Source: Bacteroidales bacterium UBA1735 (GTDB lineage: Bacteria; Bacteroidota; Bacteroidia; Bacteroidales; Paludibacteraceae). Taken from it: 5,363 bases of DNA. Positions 1 to 5,323 of this stretch are shown here, in pieces. The translations under genes were made by a program, and so were the position numbers. The notes under the pieces are model-generated. The model saw only the letters and a program-made list of their open reading frames with translations, had not been told where the DNA came from and made no database searches. Numbering within the stretch: the stretch's first letter is position 1; each line of letters opens with the position of its first letter. Where the stretch lies: positions 24,272 through 29,634 of the forward strand of contig DCID01000019.1 of NCBI GenBank assembly GCA_002315745.1, in the 5' to 3' direction.

Positions 1-197
1 TCTCGAAGGAGAAGATCAACCCGCTCATTGGTTCGGCTGGTGTATCTGCTGTTCCTATGGCTGCTCGTGTGAGTCAGAATGTTGGTCAGAAATATGATCC
101 ATCTAACTTCCTACTTATGCACGCAATGGGTCCCAATGTCGCAGGTGTCATCGGTTCTGCCGTTGCAGCAGGTATATTGCTCACGATGTTAGGATGA
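1..197 (+). CDS. oadB: Sodium-ion-translocating decarboxylase beta subunit, C-terminal end (partial)
   Basis: Codons run from base 3 to the TGA at 195-197 and give the last 64 residues of a protein that begins before the window. The family is the integral-membrane beta subunit (OadB/MmdB/GcdB) of biotin-dependent decarboxylases, which couples decarboxylation of carboxybiotin to Na+ export across the inner membrane. The visible block NPLIGSAGVSAVPMAARVSQ is the family's conserved helix-VIII region; its Asn, Gly, Ser and Arg have the same spacing as N373, G377, S382 and R389 of Klebsiella OadB, residues implicated in Na+ handling. A further conserved stretch, HAMGPNVAGVIGSAVAAG, forms the last membrane helix. 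In Bacteroidales the substrate is most often methylmalonyl-CoA (propionate formation), but oxaloacetate cannot be excluded from this fragment. The stop overlaps the mtaB start as ATGA, suggesting translational coupling. Confidence 0.93.
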   Translation, partial: SKEKINPLIGSAGVSAVPMAARVSQNVGQKYDPSNFLLMHAMGPNVAGVIGSAVAAGILLTMLG

Positions 198-1465
198 TCT
201 TTAAGATTCTAACATTAGGATGTAAACTCAACTTTGCCGAGAGTTCTGCTCTCGGCAAAGTTTTACTTTCCCGTGGACATCAGCGTGCCAAGGCAGGCGA
301 ACAGGCGGATGTTATCATCGTCAACACTTGTACCGTTACTGATACAGCGGATCATAAAGACCGTCAGGCTATCCATCGCCTCAAGCGTGAGAACCCAAAC
401 GCTAAGATCTTTGTCACGGGCTGTTATGCCGCGCTGTTGAAGGGCAAAAAGGATAAAAACGAACTATCCGAAGCTGATCAGCGTATCTTAGAGGAGATAG
501 ATCATCTTATGCCCAAGGACTTGGAGACATTCCATGGTGCGTATTCGCGGGATGATCGTACGCGTTGTTTCTTAAAGGTGCAAGATGGCTGCAACTATTT
601 CTGCACCTATTGTACTATTCCATTTGCGCGTGGTCGCTCGCGCAATCCGTATATAAAGGATATCGTTGCCCAAGCCCAACAAGCCCTCAACGAAGGAGCC
701 AAAGAGATCATACTAACAGGCGTCAATATCGGCGACTTCGGCAGGAGTACAGGAGAGACATTCCTAGAACTTCTAAAAGCCCTAGACAGTCTAGAACCAG
801 GTAATCCAGACGGTTGCTCATCAACGGGGAAACCCACGGAAGGGGCTTTGGCTTCTTGGCGCTGCCGTATATCCTCCTGTGAGCCTAACCTCTTATCGGA
901 CGACATCATCGACTTTGTCGCCCACTCTAAGCACTTTGCTCCCCATTTTCATATACCCTTACAATCGGGCAGTAATGAGGTGTTGCGAATAATGAACCGT
1001 CATTACACGCGCAAACTATTCGCAGAACGGGTGTACCGCATTAAATCGCTTATGCCACAGGCGTTTATCGGTGTCGATTGTATGGTGGGAGTTCGTGGCG
1101 AAACGGATGCATGTTTTGAGGATTATGTAGCGTTCCTGGCTACCCTACCCGTCAGCCAACTGCATGTGTTTACCTACTCCGAACGTGCCAATACCCGTAT
1201 GCTCAATATGGATCTGTATGTGGTGCCTATGAAAGAGCGCGAACGCCGTAGTCAGGTGCTGCATCAGATGAGCGAACAGAAGTTGCGAAACTTCTATAAC
1301 GACCATATTGGTGATCAAGTGACCGTTCTATGGGAGAGTAAAAAAGCAGGGGATCGTATGTTCGGATTTACAGAGAACTACATCAAACTCTCCGCCCCTT
1401 ACGACAAAATAAAAGTGAACACCTTCGAGGTGCTCACTATCCATTGCTATACCATTCCTTCGTAG
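194..1465 (+). CDS. mtaB: tRNA t6A37 methylthiotransferase MtaB (radical SAM)
   Basis: Predicted cytoplasmic enzyme that adds a methylthio group to N6-threonylcarbamoyladenosine at position 37 of tRNA (t6A to ms2t6A), improving decoding of ANN codons. The 423 residues show an N-terminal MTTase domain with cluster-binding Cys10 (TLGCKLN), Cys46 (NTCTVT) and Cys77 (TGCYA), a radical-SAM core with CxxxCxxC at Cys133, Cys137 and Cys140, the conserved ILTGVNIGDFG and HFHIPLQSGS blocks, and a short C-terminal TRAM-like region. The ATG at 194 lies in the ATGA overlap with the preceding gene and puts Cys10 at the usual distance. Oddities: an insertion of about 19 residues near 203-221, a shorter than usual link between Cys77 and the radical-SAM domain, and a last stretch (HCYTIPS) that runs 19 bp into the convergent gene. 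Both ends contain terminator-like hairpins. I see no promoter of its own. Confidence 0.92.
   Translation: MIFKILTLGCKLNFAESSALGKVLLSRGHQRAKAGEQADVIIVNTCTVTDTADHKDRQAIHRLKRENPNAKIFVTGCYAALLKGKKDKNELSEADQRILEEIDHLMPKDLETFHGAYSRDDRTRCFLKVQDGCNYFCTYCTIPFARGRSRNPYIKDIVAQAQQALNEGAKEIILTGVNIGDFGRSTGETFLELLKALDSLEPGNPDGCSSTGKPTEGALASWRCRISSCEPNLLSDDIIDFVAHSKHFAPHFHIPLQSGSNEVLRIMNRHYTRKLFAERVYRIKSLMPQAFIGVDCMVGVRGETDACFEDYVAFLATLPVSQLHVFTYSERANTRMLNMDLYVVPMKERERRSQVLHQMSEQKLRNFYNDHIGDQVTVLWESKKAGDRMFGFTENYIKLSAPYDKIKVNTFEVLTIHCYTIPS
230..264 (+). terminator. Perfect 14-bp inverted repeat with T-tract inside the 5' end of mtaB
   Basis: Arms 230-243 (AACTTTGCCGAGAG) and 249-262 (CTCTCGGCAAAGTT) pair without mismatch around a 5-nt loop, and the 3' arm runs into TTTTACTTT. 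The repeat starts 33 bp after the oadB stop and encodes Asn13 to Val23 of MtaB. The form is that of a Rho-independent terminator reading rightward; the other strand has no T-tract after the stem. It may end most decarboxylase-operon transcripts, or act as an attenuator that ribosomes translating mtaB would open. The structure is seen directly; the function is inferred. Confidence 0.6.
800..856 (+). other. In-frame insertion of about 19 codons in mtaB
   Basis: Between LDSLEP and WRCRISSCEP, where MtaB relatives as I remember them read straight on (of the form LDEVEGIERYRISSIEP), there are about 19 extra residues, 203-221, rich in Gly, Ser, Thr and Pro (GNPDGCSSTGKPTEGALAS). The frame is kept and all catalytic motifs lie outside, so the enzyme is probably active with an added surface loop. 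The DNA contains GGGGAAACCC and is preceded by the palindrome CTAGACAGTCTAG at 782-794. The exact ends are approximate because no alignment was run. An inserted short palindromic repeat is one possible origin; a lineage-specific loop is another. Confidence 0.5.
1406..1437 (-). terminator. Intrinsic terminator of the minus-strand operon, inside mtaB
   Basis: Reading leftward, GTGAGCACC (1437-1429) pairs with GGTGTTCAC (1423-1415) around a short loop, with one G-U wobble, and is followed at once by TTTTATTTT (1414-1406). The stem begins 9 nt after the stop codon of the HprK-like gene (1449-1447). In plus-strand RNA the wobble becomes an A-C mismatch and the stem is preceded, not followed, by the A/T tract, so the direction is clear. 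The bases also encode residues Val408 to Thr415 of MtaB. Confidence 0.75.
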
Positions 1466-2346
1466 CAGACTTCAGCGGCTTCGGGGTTAGGTAAGCATTC
1501 CATACCATAGACTTGGACGAGTTGGATGGTCTTGGCGATGGTCTCATAGAGTGCATCCATCATCTTGGGTTCGATCTTTAAGCCGCTGGATGATGAGAGC
1601 ATATACGCATACGCTTCGGGCAGACGCAACGGTCGGATCTCGTTGTGTGGGGCTTGCGCTAGTTTGACGATACCACCTACCCGACGGCTATCATTCTTGT
1701 AGCAAGGGGTCTTTCCGCTCCATGGCGATCCATAAACCCACACCTGCTCTTCCCCATCGCGGTTCTCGATACGCAAGATAGGATTATCGTCATTAAGCAA
1801 CCAGGCGTCATCAAACGCTTTCATCCATTGTTGCGAGTGGGTAGATTTGCCTGTTCCAGACTTGCCTAAGAACATATACGCGCGGTCGCCACGTACCGTA
1901 ACAGATGCGTGCATCTCCAAGAGTTGCTTGTCTGCCGTAGTGAAGGCGTAGAGCAGCATAGCAGCATTATCTAAGGCAAAGCGGGCATCGTTGGTAGCAT
2001 AGAGCAGATGGGCTTGGCTGAAGTCCTCTGTGGCGCGTATTTGCAAGCAGATAGGACTCGTTTTGTACATAGACTCGCGCAGTATCCAATCTGTGCCCGC
2101 GCGATATACTTCGATACGTGGCATATCGTCGTCCGAGGTGTCGGTAAAGACTTCTTGCCATTCTTTCTCCTGCTCGCCAATTGCTTCTACGGCTTCGGCT
2201 TGGAGGGTAAACAACAGAGGCGCATTATGCCCTGTGCATTGTGCGTCGTTTACCTTAAATGGTTCATAATTGGTCATTCGAGCCAAAGCTTCTTCGGCGG
2301 CTTCAATCGTAAAGCTAAATCCGGCTACTGTATAGGTATTGTTCAT
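1447..2346 (-). CDS. HprK/PEPCK-like P-loop kinase of unknown substrate
   Basis: The 299-residue soluble protein resembles the C-terminal kinase domain of HPr kinase/phosphorylase, within the PEP-carboxykinase-like P-loop group. Visible motifs are His146 lying 15 residues before the Walker A motif GKSGTGKST (161-169), and the acidic pair Asp186-Asp187 in LLNDDNP, matching in order and roughly in spacing the catalytic His, P-loop and Asp pair of HprK. A conserved GSPWSGK block (206-212) sits where HprK has its own signature loop, and the N-terminal HprK domain is replaced by about 140 unrelated residues. Bacteroidales have such proteins, usually annotated as hypothetical; the phosphoryl acceptor is unknown. 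It follows the RelA/SpoT-like gene by 37 bp on the same strand, with no promoter seen between them, so it is probably co-transcribed. Its 3' end overlaps mtaB by 19 bp, tail to tail. The fold call is good; HPr as substrate is only a guess. Confidence 0.75.
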   Translation of the reverse strand: MNNTYTVAGFSFTIEAAEEALARMTNYEPFKVNDAQCTGHNAPLLFTLQAEAVEAIGEQEKEWQEVFTDTSDDDMPRIEVYRAGTDWILRESMYKTSPICLQIRATEDFSQAHLLYATNDARFALDNAAMLLYAFTTADKQLLEMHASVTVRGDRAYMFLGKSGTGKSTHSQQWMKAFDDAWLLNDDNPILRIENRDGEEQVWVYGSPWSGKTPCYKNDSRRVGGIVKLAQAPHNEIRPLRLPEAYAYMLSSSSGLKIEPKMMDALYETIAKTIQLVQVYGMECLPNPEAAEVCYEGMV

Positions 2347-2383
2347 AGTTCAAAAAATCTTACTAAAAATCAACAAAAAAAAA

Positions 2384-3829
2384 CTACTGAGGCTTTTGCC
2401 GCCATCTCGCGGGTAAAACACGATACTGATACCGTTCACGCATATTGTCGGCATTGGGGCAATCGCAACGGTGGATACGGATACCTTTGGTAACGCTTAC
2501 GAAGGCGAAGATGGGATCACCAGGTTGTGGGTTGCAGCATGTAGAGAGATGATAATCCACGTTCTTGACGTTCATATCCACTTCGATAGCTAATCCTGCT
2601 GTTGCGTCCTTTGGAATATACTCTGCTTTCTCGGTATGGGCAACGGCTATTGGTTCATCTATTTGGGTAAAGATGTCTTTGAGCCGTAATATATCCTCCT
2701 TTCCCTGTGCAAGTGACTGGTACAGGTCAGAAACAGCTTTGTAGCCCAATTTGAGGGCAATACGGCTGATATCGTTCTCATCGTAGTCTATTTTCCAGTT
2801 CTTAAAACGCCGTTCGAGCAGTTCTTTACCCTCGGCAGCAAACTTATACTCCACCTCCTTGAGGGCTTGACGAATCTTGTTTTTTGCTTTGGTTGAGACG
2901 ACATAGGTTAGCCAATCCTGTGTGGGGTGTTGGTTAGGCGAAGTGATGATATCCACCTGATCACCATTCTGTAGTTTCTGGCGAATAGATACGTTCTGTC
3001 CGCGTACGCGACCACCCATACAATGGTAACCTACCTCGGTATGGATAGCAAAAGCAAAATCCAATACGGTTGCTCCTGCAGATAGGCGTTTGAGATCACC
3101 CGTGGGAGTGAACACATAGACGGAATGGGAATCTACATTGGCTGTGCCAGCATTCACGCCTTTATAAGCCCAGTGGGCAGCTACACCTTGCTCAGCCACT
3201 TCGTCCATACGTTTGGTACGGATCTGCACCTCTACCCACTTGCCTTGTGGACCTTGGACGGTAGTATGAAGGGACTCGTAGCCGTTCTCTTTAGGTACAC
3301 TAAGCCAGTCACGCAGACGTTTGGGGTTAGGTTGGAAGACATCCGTAATCAATGAATAGACTTGCCAGCAATCGGATTTCTCGCGTTCGAGTGGTGTGTC
3401 TAAGATGATGCGAATAGCGAAGAGGTCGTAGATTTTATCCACATCGCAATGCTGTGCCTCCATCTTATGAGCAATGGAGTGAATGGACTTAGGACGACCT
3501 TTGATGGTAAAGGTGAAGCCCGCTGCCGTCAGTTTCTCACTAATAGGTGCGATAAAGGAGGCGATATAGGCATCGCGTTCGCTTTTCTTCTCATTGAGCG
3601 CATGCGCGATATATTTATATAGGTCATAGTTGGTGAACTTGAGTGCTAAGTCCTCCATCTCGGTTTTGATCTGATACAGACCTAAACGATGTGCCATCGG
3701 TGCATGCAACTGGCTAGTTTCGCTTGCCACATGACGGCGATGTTCACTATCTCCTTCTTTGTCCAATTGGCGGAGCAGTTCCAACCGCTCTGTAAGGATG
3801 TCATATAGAACTTTATTGCTATCTTCCAT
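2384..3829 (-). CDS. Short RelA/SpoT-family (p)ppGpp synthetase lacking HD and ACT domains
   Basis: The 481-residue protein should transfer pyrophosphate from ATP to GDP or GTP to make (p)ppGpp. It starts in what is normally the last helix of the HD hydrolase domain. The synthetase follows: GRPKSIHSIAHKM (111-123, ATP site), Asp135 in YDLFAIRII (metal ligand), RLRD (171-174), NGYESLH with Tyr184 (guanine stacking) and Glu200 in EVQIRT. Then come a TGS domain (about 236-296), a helical region, and a zinc-finger region with Cys431, Cys432, His453, Cys455 and Cys457. It ends just after the ARW that usually precedes the ACT domain. Full-length relatives have about 730-760 residues. I chose the ATG at 3829: the upstream in-frame TTG at 3853 lies inside the -7 promoter box and would precede the transcript start. 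No HD or ACT coding is seen in the flanks. The synthetase looks intact; synthesis without hydrolysis is inferred. Confidence 0.88.
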   Translation of the reverse strand: MEDSNKVLYDILTERLELLRQLDKEGDSEHRRHVASETSQLHAPMAHRLGLYQIKTEMEDLALKFTNYDLYKYIAHALNEKKSERDAYIASFIAPISEKLTAAGFTFTIKGRPKSIHSIAHKMEAQHCDVDKIYDLFAIRIILDTPLEREKSDCWQVYSLITDVFQPNPKRLRDWLSVPKENGYESLHTTVQGPQGKWVEVQIRTKRMDEVAEQGVAAHWAYKGVNAGTANVDSHSVYVFTPTGDLKRLSAGATVLDFAFAIHTEVGYHCMGGRVRGQNVSIRQKLQNGDQVDIITSPNQHPTQDWLTYVVSTKAKNKIRQALKEVEYKFAAEGKELLERRFKNWKIDYDENDISRIALKLGYKAVSDLYQSLAQGKEDILRLKDIFTQIDEPIAVAHTEKAEYIPKDATAGLAIEVDMNVKNVDYHLSTCCNPQPGDPIFAFVSVTKGIRIHRCDCPNADNMRERYQYRVLPARWRQKPQ

Positions 3830-3850
3830 TGTTTTTTCCGAAAAACGCTG

Positions 3851-3882
3851 CAAAAGTACAAAAAAATTTGCATATATAAAAA
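3851..3882 (-). promoter_or_regulatory. Promoter of the RelA/SpoT-like and HprK-like unit
   Basis: The minus strand carries TACTTTTG at 3858-3851, a match to the Bacteroidota -7 box TAnnTTTG, followed by CAGCG. The -33 position, about 20 bp upstream, holds only T's (3882-3879), a weak match to TTTG. Transcription would start near 3845, leaving a leader of roughly 16 nt before the ATG at 3829. The leader shows no Shine-Dalgarno sequence, which is usual for the phylum. Confidence 0.6.
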
Positions 3883-3898
3883 AAAAAGAGTAATTTTG
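3867..3898 (+). promoter_or_regulatory. Promoter of the pilin-like gene and rsmD
   Basis: TTTG at 3867-3870 and TAATTTTG at 3891-3898, separated by 20 bp, match the Bacteroidota -33/-7 promoter pattern. The start of transcription should lie near 3905, giving an A/T-rich leader of about 36 nt without a Shine-Dalgarno sequence. The element overlaps the opposite promoter, so polymerase could not occupy both at once. Confidence 0.7.
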
Positions 3899-3941
3899 CA
3901 GCCGATTTTGGAAAAATAATTGAATTTTTAAGCATAATTAT

Positions 3942-4694
3942 ATGAATAAATCTATTTTTCGTATTCTTTTAGCCGTTGCTGCTATTGTGTTGGCTTATCT
4001 ATGTGTGATGAGTGTTGTAACTCCTATTTCGTTTGAGAATCATCGTCAAGCACGTGAGGTGGCTGTAGTAAAGAACTTAGTGGCTATCCGTACAGCCGAG
4101 GTGGAGTTCCGTAATATCCATGGTCGTTATATTGCTGATTTGGACTCGTTGGTATTATTCCTTCAGAACACCCCGAAGAAAGAGGTGAAGAAAGAGGGAT
4201 CGTTGACGGATAAACAGTTGGAGAATGGTTTAACGGAGCATAAGGCCGTGAAGATCTTAGCAACCGCTAAGGCGAAAGCAGCCCGTAAGCAGTCCTTTGA
4301 GTCTGATGATGCACTTTATGCGTATGTATGGGCAAATGATCGTGAGGTGATTCATAATGGTTTACAAGGTTTCCGCCGTGATACGATTATAAAGAACATG
4401 ATTGAGACTCTGTATAAGGGTGAATATACGGCTGATAACATCCGTGATATTATCTTTATCCCTTATACTGATAGCATTCGTTTTGAGGTAGAGGTTAATG
4501 ACAACTATACTACTTCTCAGGGCATTCGTATTCCTCTGTTTGAGGCACGTGCACATTATAACACCTATTTAGCTGATCTAGATAAGCAGGAGCGTATCAA
4601 CTTGATTGATAAAGAGACGAAGTTGGAGCACTATCCTGGATTGAAGGTTGGTAGCGTAGAAGCGCCGAATAATAACGCGGGAAACTGGGAATAA
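3942..4694 (+). CDS. Membrane-anchored pilin-like protein, function unknown
   Basis: I recognise this 250-residue protein only as a conserved Bacteroidales hypothetical. Residues 1-5 are short and basic, residues 6-28 form one hydrophobic helix, and the rest is hydrophilic. The stretch at about 40-74, with VVKNLVAIRTAEVEFRNIHG followed by RYIADLDSL, resembles the helix and following GrYP-type turn of type II secretion pseudopilins, so a pilin-like fold anchored in the inner membrane and facing the periplasm is plausible. No prepilin peptidase site with Glu at +5 is seen and there is no lipobox. A Lys/Ala-rich segment lies at 100-117, FRRDTI at 144-149 and a conserved-looking tail APNNNAGNWE at 241-250. 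The ATG at 3942 fits the promoter at 3867-3898. Its TAA shares one base with the rsmD start, so the two are probably translated in coupled fashion. Confidence 0.75.
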   Translation: MNKSIFRILLAVAAIVLAYLCVMSVVTPISFENHRQAREVAVVKNLVAIRTAEVEFRNIHGRYIADLDSLVLFLQNTPKKEVKKEGSLTDKQLENGLTEHKAVKILATAKAKAARKQSFESDDALYAYVWANDREVIHNGLQGFRRDTIIKNMIETLYKGEYTADNIRDIIFIPYTDSIRFEVEVNDNYTTSQGIRIPLFEARAHYNTYLADLDKQERINLIDKETKLEHYPGLKVGSVEAPNNNAGNWE

Positions 4695-5224
4695 TGAGGA
4701 TAATCTCTGGAATATATGGGGGGCGGCGATTGTCGCCCCCTAAAAATATCACCGCGAGGCCAACGACGGACTTTGCGAAGGAGTCGTTGTTCAATTTGCT
4801 TAATAATCGCATGGACTTTGAGGGGGTAGATATGTTGGATTTATTTGCAGGGACGGGAGGTATTGGGATTGAGTTTGTGAGCCGTGGTGCCCGTTCGGTT
4901 ACGTCCGTCGAATTGGCTCATACCCAGCAGAATTTTATTATCGCGGCATGTAAGCAGTTGGGGATACGTAACTTGACACTCGTCCGTAGCGATGTGTTTA
5001 AGTTCCTTAACGCCTGTCATGTGCAGTATGACTTTATCTATGCAGATCCGCCATATGCGTTAGATAAGTTACCTCTCCTACCCGATCTCATTTTTGAAGC
5101 TAATCTGCTAAAGAGTGAAGGGTTGTTTGTGTTAGAACATTCGAAGGCAGATGCGTTTTCTGATCATCCACATTTTATAGAGGAACGTGCGTACGGGAAC
5201 GTACACTTCTCCTTCTTTCAATAG
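4694..5224 (+). CDS. rsmD: 16S rRNA (guanine966-N2)-methyltransferase RsmD
   Basis: Predicted SAM-dependent enzyme that methylates N2 of G966 in helix 31 of 16S rRNA during assembly of the small ribosomal subunit. The 176 residues contain the family start MRIISGIYGGRRL, the motif RPTTDFAKESLFNLL (22-36), the SAM-binding loop LDLFAGTGGIGIE (48-60), the acidic end of the second strand (Glu73 in SVELA), and the catalytic DPPY (118-121). The C-terminal YGNVHFSFF is also typical. Length is close to the usual 180-200. The ATG overlaps the upstream stop as TAATG, fixing the start and implying translational re-initiation. A G/C-rich hairpin covers codons 9-16. No own promoter is seen, so expression probably depends on the promoter at 3867-3898. 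Confidence 0.95.
   Translation: MRIISGIYGGRRLSPPKNITARPTTDFAKESLFNLLNNRMDFEGVDMLDLFAGTGGIGIEFVSRGARSVTSVELAHTQQNFIIAACKQLGIRNLTLVRSDVFKFLNACHVQYDFIYADPPYALDKLPLLPDLIFEANLLKSEGLFVLEHSKADAFSDHPHFIEERAYGNVHFSFFQ
4719..4740 (+). promoter_or_regulatory. G/C-rich hairpin in the first codons of rsmD
   Basis: GGGGGCGGC (4719-4727) pairs with GTCGCCCCC (4732-4740) around the loop GATT: nine pairs, eight of them G-C and one G-U. It encodes part of the conserved GGRRLSPP stretch and begins 25 bases after the A of the start codon. No T-tract follows, so it is not a terminator; it could slow the ribosome early in translation or affect mRNA stability. The structure is seen and the role is speculative. Confidence 0.4.
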
Positions 5225-5226
5225 TT

Positions 5227-5272
5227 ATTTGCGTGTTTCACTATGCAAATTGGTGTAAAATGCACTTTTTTT
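5227..5272 (+). terminator. Possible weak terminator after rsmD
   Basis: ATTTGCGTG (5227-5235) can pair with TATGCAAAT (5242-5250) using two G-U pairs and a 6-nt loop; a run of seven T's follows at 5266-5272 after a 15-nt gap. A second A/T stem, TGTAAAA with TTTTACA (5254-5260 and 5269-5275), overlaps that run. Neither is a strong classic terminator, but this is the only candidate between rsmD and the tRNA promoter. Confidence 0.3.
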
Positions 5273-5291
5273 ACATTTTATTGTTCTAAAA

Positions 5292-5323
5292 TTTGGTAGA
5301 TTAAAAAAAAAGTAGTACCTTTG
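5292..5323 (+). promoter_or_regulatory. Promoter of the tRNA gene
   Basis: TTTG at 5292-5295 and TACCTTTG at 5316-5323, 20 bp apart, are a near-perfect Bacteroidota promoter. The spacing is the same as at 3867-3898, and the bases after the -7 box (CAGCCG) are identical. Transcription should start near 5330, about 10 nt before the mature tRNA 5' end. Confidence 0.8.

Noticed and set aside
1..193. A promoter for mtaB inside the end of oadB
   Set aside because: No TAnnTTTG box with a TTTG or TTG partner at suitable spacing is visible.
607..909. Open minus-strand frame of 100 codons within mtaB
   Set aside because: Entirely antisense to the well-supported radical-SAM core, with no promoter or family likeness.
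1466..1500. A rightward terminator for mtaB beyond its stop codon
   Set aside because: I found no stem followed by a T-tract on the plus strand here; mtaB transcripts may run into the convergent gene or end by Rho.
2347..2386. Possible frameshifted or read-through ACT domain after the RelA/SpoT-like stop
   Set aside because: Only 37 bp separate the stop from the next gene, and reading past the TAG meets another stop after six codons; there is no room for an ACT domain. The A9 tract (2375-2383) lies outside the coding region.
2008..2493. Open plus-strand frame of 161 codons
   Set aside because: It lies antisense across the 5' part of the kinase gene and the 3' end of the RelA/SpoT-like gene, shows no recognisable motif, and is best read as a shadow frame.
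3830..3853. Longer RelA/SpoT-like reading frame starting with TTG at 3853
   Set aside because: The TTG is part of the -7 box TACTTTTG, so it would lie upstream of the transcript start; the ATG at 3829 is the first usable start.
3912..3929. Small A/T inverted repeat (AAAAAT with ATTTTT) in the leader of the pilin-like gene
   Set aside because: Six A-T pairs in an A/T-rich leader are expected by chance and too weak to call a regulatory structure.
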